From: JADKAV01 sp963769435
Lineage (GTDB): Bacteria > Actinomycetota > Actinomycetes > S36-B12 > UBA10799
NCBI GenBank assembly: GCA_963769435.1
Contig: CAVYLN010000002.1
Span: 434,001-498,000, forward strand
Direction: 5' to 3'
Length of the DNA stretch: 64,000 nt
This document shows positions 44,508-53,099 of this stretch, piece after piece. Under the pieces are notes generated by a model, which worked only from the letters and a program-made list of their open reading frames with translations, did no database searches and had not been told where the DNA came from. The stretch's first letter is position 1; every line of letters starts with the position of its first letter. Made by a program: the position numbers and the translations under genes.

Positions 44508-44860
44508 GCGGAGGTGTTGTCCCGCTTCTCGCGGATCTTGGCGGCCTTGCCGCGCAGCTCGCGAAGGTAGTACAGCTTCGCCCGGCGGACGTCGCCCCGG
44601 GAGACCAGCTCGATGTGGTCGATGATCGGGCTGTGCACGGGGAAGGTTCGCTCGACGCCCACGCCGAAGCTCACCTTGCGGACGGTGAACGACTCGCGGA
44701 CGCCACCACCCTGACGACGGATGACCACACCCTGGAACACCTGCACGCGCTTGCGCTCACCCTCCACCACGTTCACGTGGACCTTGACGGTGTCGCCGGG
44801 TCGGAAGGCTGGGATGTCGTCGCGGAGATTCGCCGCGTCGACGGCATCGAGGGTGTGCAT
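44504..44860 (-). CDS. rplS: 50S ribosomal protein L19
   Basis: L19 lies at the 30S-50S interface. The 118-residue protein starts MHTLDAVDAANLRDDIPAFR and has GDTVKVHVNVVEGERKRVQV, FQGVVIRRQGGGVRESFTVR and the C-terminal RRAKLYYLRELRGKAAKI. The ATG has AGGAGCG upstream, while the longer open frame above it is intergenic. The 172-bp gap to trmD contains the rplS leader; small GC-rich stems are present but no defined regulatory motif was identified. Confidence 0.97.
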   Translation of the reverse strand: MHTLDAVDAANLRDDIPAFRPGDTVKVHVNVVEGERKRVQVFQGVVIRRQGGGVRESFTVRKVSFGVGVERTFPVHSPIIDHIELVSRGDVRRAKLYYLRELRGKAAKIREKRDNTSA

Positions 44861-45032
44861 GGTCGCTCCTCGCATTCGCCACAGGTCGAACGCACAATGT
44901 GGTTGATGGGTGTTTCGTCGGCTGTCCGGGCGTGTGTCCCCCTGTGGCGGGTGGCGCGCGGAACTACTCCAGTCTGCCATACGTGTGCGGAGCATCCTTC
45001 GCCGAGTGGGCTCCGGGTGGTCGAGCGTCCGC

Positions 45033-45705
45033 CTAGCTGTCGCGCCCCAGGGTCCGCTTCTGCGCCTGCTCCTGGCGCCAACCCCGGATACGTTCATGGT
45101 CGCCCGACAGCAGGATCTCCGGTACGTGCAGGCCACGCCAGACCGGTGGACGTGTGTACACCGGCCCCTCGACCAGGTCGTCCGGGCGGCTGAACGAGTC
45201 GTCCACGACGCTGTCCGGGTTCCCGAGCACTCCCGGCAGGAGCCTCACCACGGCCTCGCACACCACGAGCGCTGCCACCTCGCCACCGGCCAGCACGTAG
45301 TCGCCGATGCTGATCTCACGCACCTCGGCACGGTCTGCGAAGTGTTCCGCGACCCGCGCGTCGATACCCTCGTAGCGACCACAGGCGAAGACAAGATGGG
45401 GGCGTTCCGACAACTCCTCCGCGTGGCGCTGCGTGAAGACCGCTCCGGACGGAGTGGGCACGATCAGCGTGGAGTCCGCCGTGATCACGGAGTCCAGCGC
45501 TTCCCCCCACGGCTGTGGGCTCATGACCATGCCCGGGCCCACCTCCGTACGGAGCATCGTCCACGCTGCGATGACGATCATGGGTGAAGGTGCGCAGATC
45601 GTGCACCTTCAGTTCAACCAGCCCGCGCTCGACAGCCTTGCCGAACAGCGACAGGCCGAGCGGCTGCAGGTACTCCGGGAAGATGGAAAAGACATCAATC
45701 CGCAT
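45033..45705 (-). CDS. trmD: tRNA (guanine-N1)-methyltransferase TrmD, one frame break
   Basis: TrmD methylates G37 of tRNAs and prevents frameshifting. The N-terminal frame reads MRIDVFSIFPEYLQPLGLSL and RSVDDAPYGGGPG, then a one-base step in GGGCCCGGG near 45533 continues as MVMSPQPWGEAL, HLVFACGRYEGIDARV (trefoil-knot SAM site) and EISIGDYVLAGGE. Corrected length is about 223 residues, normal for the family. The join is exact in the highly conserved GGGPGM motif, so a spurious extra base is the likely cause. It overlaps the end of rimM by 11 bp. Confidence 0.94.
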
Positions 45706-46192
45706 CGTCGAGCAGACCTTCCACCGGATCGACCTCCACCACCCCACGGCCCACATCCACCATCGGGACGAACCGGGCCACGAAGGGGACGAGCACCTGA
45801 CGGCCGGAATCGAGGTCGACGGCCAGCACGTCCTGTGCGGGTAGGTGAAGCACCTCGGCCACCACACCGACCGTGTTGCCGTTCACCACGACCGACAATC
45901 CCTTGAGTTGATGGTCGTAGAACTCCTCAGGATCGTCCGGAGACAGCGCCGGGTCCACGTCGATCTCAAGCCACTTGCCACGAAGGGCCTCGGCGTCCTC
46001 ACGGTCCGAGCAACTGTCCAGTCGCAGCGCAACGCGCCCGGACCGGATCCTCGATTCCGCGACGCGGTCGGCATCGCCGTCCACGAACACCCGTGCCCCG
46101 ATGCCGAAACGGCGTTCCGGCTCATCGGTGGACGGGTGGACGGTGATCCACCCTTTGACTCCGTGTGGCTTGCCGATCCGGCCCACCGCCAC
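45695..46192 (-). CDS. rimM: 16S rRNA processing protein RimM
   Basis: RimM helps mature the 3' domain of the 30S head and binds S19. The 165-residue protein has the N-terminal barrel AVGRIGKPHGVKGWITVHP and the PRC-barrel domain with EEFYDHQLKGLSVVVN and LVPFVARFVPMVDVGRGVVE. A GTG start close to the khpA stop was used; a CTG a few codons earlier in the same frame is possible. It lies between khpA and trmD, the universal order. Confidence 0.95.
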   Translation of the reverse strand: MAVGRIGKPHGVKGWITVHPSTDEPERRFGIGARVFVDGDADRVAESRIRSGRVALRLDSCSDREDAEALRGKWLEIDVDPALSPDDPEEFYDHQLKGLSVVVNGNTVGVVAEVLHLPAQDVLAVDLDSGRQVLVPFVARFVPMVDVGRGVVEVDPVEGLLDDAD

Positions 46193-46203
46193 GCGCTGCT
46201 CGG

Positions 46204-46455
46204 TCAGCGTCCGTTCACATCCACGAAATCGACCCTGACTCCTTCGCCGGGGGCGATCGCGTTGACCACGGTCCGCAGGGATTTGGCGGTGCGCCCGCCA
46301 CGGCCGATCACCCGTCCGAGGTCGTCGGGGTGCACGTTGACCTTGAGCAGAGTGCCCCGGCCGCGCCCCTGCCGCTCGCGCACCGAGACGTCCTCGGGGT
46401 TGTCCACGATGCCGGCGACCAAGTGCTCGAGCGCCTCGGCCAGCGGCCTAGCCAT
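46204..46455 (-). CDS. khpA: KH-domain RNA-binding protein KhpA (YlqC)
   Basis: An 83-residue single KH-domain protein. MARPLAEALEHLVAGIVDNP is followed by the KH core HPDDLGRVIGRGGRTAKSLR with the GxxG loop GRGG. KhpA with KhpB binds many transcripts in Gram-positive bacteria; this is family knowledge. The ATG lies 8 bp inside the corrected end of rpsP. It is always found between rpsP and rimM. Confidence 0.94.
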   Translation of the reverse strand: MARPLAEALEHLVAGIVDNPEDVSVRERQGRGRGTLLKVNVHPDDLGRVIGRGGRTAKSLRTVVNAIAPGEGVRVDFVDVNGR

Positions 46456-46970
46456 CGGTCGCGGCGGCGTCGGCTGACTCAACCGGAGCGTCTTCGGCCG
46501 GCGACTCCTGAGCCTGGGCCGGCTCGGCGGCCGCGCCCTCGGCACTCAGTCTTCTCAGCCTTCTCAGCCTTCGGGGCCTTCTTCGGCTTGGACTCGGCCT
46601 TCGTCGACGCCTCGGCCTCCTTGAGGCCCGCGGCCTCGGCCGCGGCAGCCGCGAACGCGGCCTTGCGGTCGGTCTTCTCGTCGGCGCTCTGCAGAGTTCC
46701 CTCCGCGCCCGGCAGACCCTTGAACTTCTGCCAGTCCCCGGTCACCTTGAGCAGCACCATGACAGCATCGGTCGGCTGGGCACCAACGCCCAACCAGTAC
46801 TGCACCCGCTCGGAGTCGATCTGGATCAGCGAGGGCTGCTCCTTGGGGTGGTACAGGCCGATTTCCTCGATCGCGCGGCCATCGCGCTTGTTGCGCGCGT
46901 CGGCTACGACGACGCGGTACTGCGGGTTGCGGATCTTGCCGAGCCGCTTCAATTTGATCTTGGCTGCCAC
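46448..46970 (-). CDS. rpsP: 30S ribosomal protein S16 with long C-terminal tail, one frame break
   Basis: S16 is an early-assembling 30S protein. The GTG start gives the family core AAKIKLKRLGKIRNPQYRVV and EEIGLYHPKEQPSLIQI. About 90 extra residues follow, rich in Ala, Glu and Lys. Near 46550 the frame needs a one-base step, after which an acidic tail (AEGAAAEPAQAQESPAEDAP) runs to a TAG overlapping the khpA start. Without the step the protein would end in an odd Arg/Gly tail. Long tails on S16 are common in Actinobacteria. Confidence 0.92.
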
Positions 46971-47120
46971 TGCGGATGTCTCTCCTGTTGTCGGGTGGCG
47001 GCTCCGGCTGGCATGTGGGGACAGGCCAAGCGGGGACCGCTTCAAGTCGATGGTTCCCGGTGAGAGGGCGGGAACACCACTCCAGTGTGCCAGACGCCCC
47101 GCGGCGGGCGGACCCCGCGC

Positions 47121-48655
47121 CTACTGTCCGCCGAGCAGCTTGCTGAACTCGTCGGGCAACTGGTCGGCACTGAACGGCTTCTCGGCCACCACGTCCGGGG
47201 TCTCAGGTGCCGTGGCCTGCGCCGCCCGCTTGGCCGGATTGCCACTACGGCCCTTCTTCGCCTTCGGCGCCGGCTTGGACTTGCCCTTCCCCTTCTTCGA
47301 TCCTCCACCCATCCCGGCATCCCGGGCATCCCCGGCATGCCCGGCATCCCGCCCCCGGAACGCATCTGTTTCATCATCTTCTGAGCCTCGGTGAAACGCT
47401 CCACCAGGGAGTTCACGTCCGACACCTGGACACCGGCACCTTTGGCGATGCGTGCTCTGCGTGATCCGTTCAGGATCTTGGTGTCGCGACGCTCGGCCGG
47501 CGTCATCGAATGGATGATCGCGGCGACGCGGTCGATGTCACGGTCGTCGATCTGCTCGAGTTGTTTGCGGGCATCCGCCATGCCGGGCAGCATGCCCAGC
47601 AACTTGCCCAGCGAGCCCATCTTCTTGACGGCCTGCATCTGCTCGAGGAACTCCTCGAGGGTGAAGGCGTCACCCCTGGCGACCTTGTCCGCCATCCGCT
47701 GAGCCTGGTCGGCGTCGAAGGCACGCTCGGCCTGCTCGATCAGGGTGAGCACGTCGCCCATGTCGAGGATTCGAGACGCCATCCGGTCCGGGTGGAAGAC
47801 CTCGAGGTCCTCCACCTTCTCGCCCACCGACGCGAACATGATGGGAGCGCCGGTGGCCTCCCGGACGGACAGCGCGGCACCACCACGGGCATCGCCGTCG
47901 AGTTTGGTCAGGACCACCCCGTCCACCCCGACGCCGTCCTGGAACGCGGCCGCGGTGGCAACCGCGTCCTGGCCGATCATGGCGTCGATGACCAGGAGCA
48001 GCTCGTCGGGGGACACCGCATCCCGGATCGCCGCGGCCTGGCCCATGAGTTCGGCGTCGATCGCCAGACGACCGGCGGTGTCGATGATCACGACGTCGTG
48101 CAGGGACTGCTCCGCGAATCCGATCGACTCGCGGGCTACTACGACCGGATCGCCCACCCCGTTGCCCGGCTGGGGTGCGTAGCAGGCCACCCCCGCGCGC
48201 TCGGCGACGATCTGCAGCTGGTTGACGGCGTTGGGCCGCTGCAGGTCGGCGGCCACGAGCACCGGCTGGTGGCCCCTACCGGCGAGGTGCTTGGCCAGTT
48301 TGCCGGCCAGGGTCGTCTTGCCGGAGCCCTGGAGCCCCAGCAGCATGATCACGGTGGGCGGCTTCTTCGCCAATCGCAGGCTGCGCGTCTCACCACCCAG
48401 GATGGTGATGAGCTCCTCGTGGACGATCTTCACCACCTGCTGAGCCGGATTGAGGCTGGCCGAGACTTCGGCCCCGTCGGCGCGTTCCCGGACTCTGGCG
48501 GTGAAGGTCCGTACGACCGGCAGGGAGACGTCCGCCTCGAGCAGGGCCTTGCGGATCTCCCGGACGGTCTCGTCGATGTCCGCCTCGGACAGCCGCCCCT
48601 TGCCCCGCAGCCCCTTGAAGGTCGCGGCCAAGCGGTCGGACAGGGAATTGAACAT
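47121..48655 (-). CDS. ffh: Signal recognition particle protein Ffh, one frame break near the C-terminus
   Basis: Ffh binds 4.5S RNA and signal peptides and docks on FtsY. The N domain starts MFNSLSDRLAATFKGLRGKG, and the G domain has LLGLQGSGKTTLAGKLAKHL, DLQRPNAVNQL, DTAGRL and TKLDGDARGGAAL. The M domain has MGSLGKLLGMLPGM and RRARIAKGAGVQ, then MPGMPG repeats. Near 47318 one base appears to be missing; restoring it joins the Lys-rich end GGGSKKGKGKSKPAPKAKKG and a short acidic tail. Corrected length is about 511 residues. Unlike the other broken genes, this one needs a base added. Confidence 0.94.
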
Positions 48656-48767
48656 GCATCACTCCTGTGGTCAGGTTCCCAGGGTAACTGGCACCGGAAC
48701 AGTCATGGCCCCGCCGTCACGAGCTCAAGTGGCGCCCGGGCCCGGGGATGGTTAGCGGCAATCCTGT

Positions 48768-48801
48768 GCAGAAGTCCGTTCATATCTGAAAGCGATCCTG
48801 T
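48768..48801. repeat. Degenerate palindrome upstream of ffh
   Basis: GCAGAAGTCCGTTCA and TGAAAGCGATCCTGT pair at about two thirds of positions around a TATC loop. The layout and several bases match the well-formed hairpin at 29273, which suggests a decayed relative. It lies in the roughly 200-bp spacer between glnD and ffh. Confidence 0.4.
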
Positions 48802-48852
48802 CGCGGCCACCGTCCCGGACGATCGAGCACACCTGCGGTGACCTCGGGGCCG

Positions 48853-51252
48853 TCAATCAGTCAGCGCGGCTCGCACCGCCTGCAGCGCGGCCTGCGATCG
48901 GCTGGCCGACAACGGCTCGCCCGAGTCGTCGGTCAGGAAGAACACGTCGACGACCTCGGAACCCAGAGTCGAAACCTTCGCCCCGTCCACGTTGACCCCG
49001 GCACGCGCGAGCGCCGAGGTGACCCAGTAGAGAAGGCCAGCACGGTCATGGGCTCGGACCTCGAGCACCGTGGTGCGACTCGACGCATCCGGAATCAGTG
49101 CGGCCGTCGGATCGGGCCGCGGGTCGTCCGCATTGGCGTACGCACGCTCCCGCTCCGTGAGGCGGCGGGCCAGGTCGAGTTCACCGGCGATCGACCTGCG
49201 CAGGTCTGCGGCCAGTCTGTCGGAGGGCGGGGGCTCACCGAAGTGGGTCTGTACCGTCCAGCGGATGACAGCCCGTCCCCCGCGAGTACGGCTCAAAGCA
49301 TCCCGGACGCTGAGCCGATTGATGGCCAGAACTCCCGCGCAACGGCTCAGAAGCCCGATGGAGTCGGTTGCGCCCACCGTGATCACCAGTTCCGCCTCGT
49401 CCCCCTCCTCGATCACGACGTCCACGCCGGCACTGGTCCACAGGGTTTCCGGCACGTCGTCGAGCGCGGGTTCGATCACCACCTCGTCACCGGCCAGGAC
49501 CGCATAGGTCCGACGCACCAGCACGTCGACCAGATTCGCCTTCCAGGGACTCCAGGCCGCAGGACCGGTGGCCGCTGCATCGGCCACGGTGAGCCAATGC
49601 AGCAGTTCCAGGGTCTCCGCGGTCTCGACCGCCTCACCCACCGCCTGGATCACTGCGGGATCGTCGATGTCGCGGCGCGTCGCGACATCCGGCAACAGCA
49701 GATGGTGCCGGACGAGTTGCATGAGGATGTGCGTGTCCGCACTGTCGAAACCGAGGTGCGGTGCCAGGTCGGCGACGAGCCCGACCCCCACCTGCGTGTG
49801 GTCGCCTGGCCGTCCTTTGCCGATGTCGTGCAGCAGTGCCCCCACGAGCAGCAGGTCCGGCCGCGACACCTTGCGGGTGTGCTTGGAGGCGGCGACCGCC
49901 GACTCCACCAGATGCCGGTCGACGGTGTACCGGTGGACCGGGTTGCGTTGCGGCGCCGATCTGACCACGTCCCAGCCGGGGATCAGTCGGGCGATCAGAT
50001 TCGCCTGGTCGAGGGCCTCCCACGCGGGGACCGCGGCCCGACCCGCGCCGAGCAGACTGACCAGGCTCTCGCGGGCCTGTCGCGGCCACGGGACTGGAAG
50101 CGGGGCCGACTCCTGAGCGAGTCGATCCACGGTGTGCGGGGAGAGCCGCAGGCCCGCCTGGGCCGCCGCCGCAGCAGCCCGCAGGACAAGGACCGGGTCC
50201 CGGTCCGGTCGGGCGTCCGCCGCCAGCACCACCTCGGAATCCTGCACGACCACACCTTCGGCCAGTGGGGATCGCTCACCGGTGCGTCGGATCTTGCGCA
50301 GTCGCGGCAAGGACTTGCGTTTGATCTGCCGCCGCACCCTGCCCCAGGCGACGGAGCTGACGAAGGCGATGGTGCGACCCGCGGCGCACACCGCGCGCAG
50401 CAGTTCGTCCTCGTCGGCGTACCCGAGCATCTCGGCGACCTGCGGTTGCTCCTGCTGAGTGAGGCGGTCGGTGACCCGGCCCGTCGTCAGGTGCAGGGCG
50501 TCGCGGGTGTCGAGCAATGTCAGCCGCGCCGCGCTCAGAGAACTCTGTGGAGGGCTGATGATCCAACTCGCCGCAAGGGCGCGCATGACGGTCAGATCGC
50601 GCAGCCCGCCGTAGGACTCCTTCAGGTCGGGTTCCAGGAGGTAGGCGAGTTCGCCGTGGATCTCCGCCCTCTCCTCGACCCCTGCCCGGAGTTCATCCAG
50701 ACGTTGCTTGGCCATGGCGCGCCAGTCGCCCAGAACGCTGGAACGGGTCTCCACGGTGAGTCGCTCATCACCGATGACCGTCCGGGCGTCCAGCAGGCCC
50801 AGAACCACCTTCAGATCCTGGCCGGCCAGGCGCCGCGCCTGCGCCGGGGTCCGCACGCTGTGGTCGAGCCGGACGCCGCTGTCCCAGATCGGGTACCAGA
50901 TCTTCTCGGAGACGGCGGCAACGTCCGCCGCGGAGACCGACGAGGGGTGCAGGAGTAGGACATCGATGTCGCTGGCCGGCGCCATCTCGCCGCGCCCGTA
51001 GCCTCCGACGGCGACGAGGGCACAGCCGAGTTCGGCGGCGCCGGACTCCTGGAACAGCCCCGCCAGCCAGTCGTCGGTGAGACCGGTGAGGGCGTGGCGC
51101 CGGGCCGGACCGAATCCGGGCCGCGCGATCAGATCCGCACGGGCGGACAGGAAGTCGTCTGCGATGAGGCTCACGGTCTTCTTCTCCCTCGATCTGGACA
51201 TGCGACGTGGCGGCAGCCCTCCCCCGGGGGCCGCCGCCACGTCATTGGTCAC
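48853..51252 (-). CDS. glnD: Bifunctional PII uridylyl/adenylyl-transferase and removing enzyme GlnD
   Basis: GlnD modifies PII according to nitrogen status; in Actinobacteria it adenylylates GlnB/GlnK. The nucleotidyltransferase site is GGYGRGEMAPASDIDVLLLH (near residue 83). The HD domain, which removes the group, has RYTVDRHLVESAV and GALLHDIGKGRPGDHTQVG. Two ACT domains at the C-terminus sense glutamine (ELVITVGATDSIGLLSRCAG and EVRAHDRAGLLYWVTSALAR). The 799-residue length is typical. Its GTG overlaps the glnB stop by 4 bp, completing amtB-glnB-glnD. Confidence 0.96.
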   Translation of the reverse strand: MTNDVAAAPGGGLPPRRMSRSREKKTVSLIADDFLSARADLIARPGFGPARRHALTGLTDDWLAGLFQESGAAELGCALVAVGGYGRGEMAPASDIDVLLLHPSSVSAADVAAVSEKIWYPIWDSGVRLDHSVRTPAQARRLAGQDLKVVLGLLDARTVIGDERLTVETRSSVLGDWRAMAKQRLDELRAGVEERAEIHGELAYLLEPDLKESYGGLRDLTVMRALAASWIISPPQSSLSAARLTLLDTRDALHLTTGRVTDRLTQQEQPQVAEMLGYADEDELLRAVCAAGRTIAFVSSVAWGRVRRQIKRKSLPRLRKIRRTGERSPLAEGVVVQDSEVVLAADARPDRDPVLVLRAAAAAAQAGLRLSPHTVDRLAQESAPLPVPWPRQARESLVSLLGAGRAAVPAWEALDQANLIARLIPGWDVVRSAPQRNPVHRYTVDRHLVESAVAASKHTRKVSRPDLLLVGALLHDIGKGRPGDHTQVGVGLVADLAPHLGFDSADTHILMQLVRHHLLLPDVATRRDIDDPAVIQAVGEAVETAETLELLHWLTVADAAATGPAAWSPWKANLVDVLVRRTYAVLAGDEVVIEPALDDVPETLWTSAGVDVVIEEGDEAELVITVGATDSIGLLSRCAGVLAINRLSVRDALSRTRGGRAVIRWTVQTHFGEPPPSDRLAADLRRSIAGELDLARRLTERERAYANADDPRPDPTAALIPDASSRTTVLEVRAHDRAGLLYWVTSALARAGVNVDGAKVSTLGSEVVDVFFLTDDSGEPLSASRSQAALQAVRAALTD

Positions 51253-51587
51253 AGCGCGTCCGCGCCGCGTTCAGCGGTCCGAACCCGGACCACGGTCTCG
51301 ACAGGAGACACCCAGACCTTGCCGTCGCCGATGCGACCTGTCTGTGCGCTCTTGACGATGACGTCGACAACGCTGTCCGCGTCGTCATCCTCGACGACCA
51401 CCTCGATGCGCACCTTGGGCACCAGGTCGACGGTGTACTCCGCGCCCCGATACACCTCTGTGTGCCCTCGCTGACGGCCGTATCCGCTGGCCTCGGACAC
51501 CGTCAGACCGTGGATCCCGAAGGTCTCCAGGGCGGTCTTGACGTCGTCGAGCTTGAACGGCTTGATCACTGCGGTGACGAGTTTCAT
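51249..51587 (-). CDS. glnB: Nitrogen regulatory protein PII
   Basis: A 112-residue PII protein that senses ATP/ADP and 2-oxoglutarate and gates the ammonium channel. The start is MKLVTAVIKPFKLDDVKTAL, and the T-loop has GHTEVYRGAEYTVDLVPK with Tyr-51, the modification site. The C-terminal signature DGKVWVSPVETVVRVRT is complete. It overlaps both amtB and glnD, so the three are one transcript. In actinobacteria this gene is often called glnK. Confidence 0.96.
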   Translation of the reverse strand: MKLVTAVIKPFKLDDVKTALETFGIHGLTVSEASGYGRQRGHTEVYRGAEYTVDLVPKVRIEVVVEDDDADSVVDVIVKSAQTGRIGDGKVWVSPVETVVRVRTAERGADAL

Positions 51588-52916
51588 ACCGAAACCTCTT
51601 CCTTCTTCGCTGCGGCCTGACCGACGCCGGCGAACTTGCCACCGGAACCGCTCTCAGCCAATTCGTATGCCGTCTCGGCGTGGGTGGTGAGGTCGATGCC
51701 GCGTGATCTCGTCCTCCTCGGGGATCCGCATGCCGAGCGTGACATCCAGGATCTTGCCGATCAGGAACGCGAGCACGAACGAGTAGACCATGACTGCCAC
51801 CGCTGCGATGAGCTGCGACCAGAACTGGGTCAAGCCGCCGCCGTAGAACAGTCCGTTGACGCCCGCAGGGGCGGCCTCGGTGGCCAGGAATCCGATCAGC
51901 AGGGTGCCGACCAGACCACCGACGAGGTGCACGCCCACGACATCCAGCGAGTCGTCGTAGCCGAGCTTGTACTTCAGTCCGACCGCCAGGGCGCACACGG
52001 AACCAGCGATGGCACCGAGAATGATCGCGCCAATCGGGCTCACCGAGGAGCACGAGGGCGTGATCGCGACCAAGCCGGCCACGATGCCGGAGGCGGCACC
52101 CAGGCTGGTGGCGTGTCCGTCGCGGATCTTCTCCACGATCAGCCAGCCGATGGCCGCCGCACAGGTGGCGATGAACGTGTTCATGAAGACCACCGCTGCG
52201 GTGTTGTTGGCCGCCAGCGCCGACCCGGCGTTGAAACCGAACCAGCCGAACCACAGCAGGCCCGCGCCGATCATGACCAGCGTGAGGTTGTGCGGCTTCA
52301 TGGGGGTCTTCGGCCAGCCCAGACGCTTGCCGATCACGATCGCCAGCGCGAGGCCTGCAGCACCGGCGTTGATGTGGACCGCGGTCCCACCGGCGAAGTC
52401 GATGGCGGGAGTCCCGCGTAGCGGGCCCAGCCCTTCGAAGATCCAGCCGCCGGCGCCCCATACCCAGTGCGCGACCGGGAAGTAGACCAGGGTGGCCCAC
52501 AGCCCGGCGAAGATCATCCAGGTTCCGAACTTCACGCGGTCGGCGATCGCTCCCGCGATCAGCGCCACGGTGATCGTCGCGAACATCGCCTGGAAGGCCA
52601 CGAAGGCCATCGCCGGGAACACCGCCGCCGGGTCATCGGTCATCAGACCGTTGAGCCCTGCGTACTCGGTGACGCTACCCAGCAGGCCGCTACCGGTGTC
52701 GGTGGCGAAAGCCATCGAGTAGCCGTAAAGCACCCACAGGATGCCGACGAGGAACACAGCCCCCATCACCATCATCATCATGTTCAGTACGGCCTTCGCA
52801 CGTGTCATGCCGCCGTAGAAAAACGCTAGGCCGGGCAACATGAGCAGCACGAGGGCCGCGCTGGTGAGAATCCAGGCGGTATCGCCTGCACTCAAGACGG
52901 ACTCTTCCATCGTCAC
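51584..52916 (-). CDS. amtB: Ammonium transporter AmtB, one frame break near the end
   Basis: AmtB conducts ammonium through an 11-helix trimeric channel. Key elements are DTAWILTSAALVLLMLPGLA, FYGGMTRAK, FGTWMIFAGLWATLVYFPVA, VHINAGAAGLALAI with the pore His, WFGWFGFNAGSAL and VVGVHLVGGLVGTLL with the second pore His. After GMRIPEEDEIT a one-base step near 51705 is needed to give GIDLTTHAETAYELAE and an end overlapping the glnB ATG. Corrected length is about 443 residues. A GlnR-like site lies about 85 bp upstream. Confidence 0.94.
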
Positions 52917-52999
52917 GCCTCTCCTTTTCTCCCCATCGGGTCTCTCCCTCGGGACACAAGCAGCCTTACGCGGGCGTGTTACGCAACTTGCTGGCTGAG

Positions 53000-53015
53000 G
53001 TTTCGTCGATGTGAC
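53000..53015 (-). promoter_or_regulatory. GlnR-like binding site upstream of amtB
   Basis: On the minus strand the sequence GTCACATCGACGAAAC fits the actinobacterial GlnR half-box pattern GTnAC-N6-GAAAC exactly. Nearby GTTAAC and a second GTCAC/GAAAC pair without spacer (revcomp of GTTTCGTGAC near 53046) suggest further, less regular half-sites. The position ahead of amtB-glnB-glnD agrees with the known GlnR regulon of Streptomyces. Recognised by eye. Confidence 0.5.
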
Positions 53016-53099
53016 GGATGCACCGGTTCGCGTTAACAGTGTGTTTCGTGACCACGCGACGCCGATGACGGGCGATGCCGGAACCGGCCGCCCCGTGAG

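Noticed and set aside
48838..50958. Open frame of about 700 codons on the plus strand
   Set aside because: It is antisense to glnD, which has all domains of its family. The plus-strand translation has no recognisable motif.
3500..51710. Programmed +1 frameshifting across many genes
   Set aside because: The sites share no slippery codon or stop signal, the products include abundant essential proteins, and rpsB shows directly that one base is extra.
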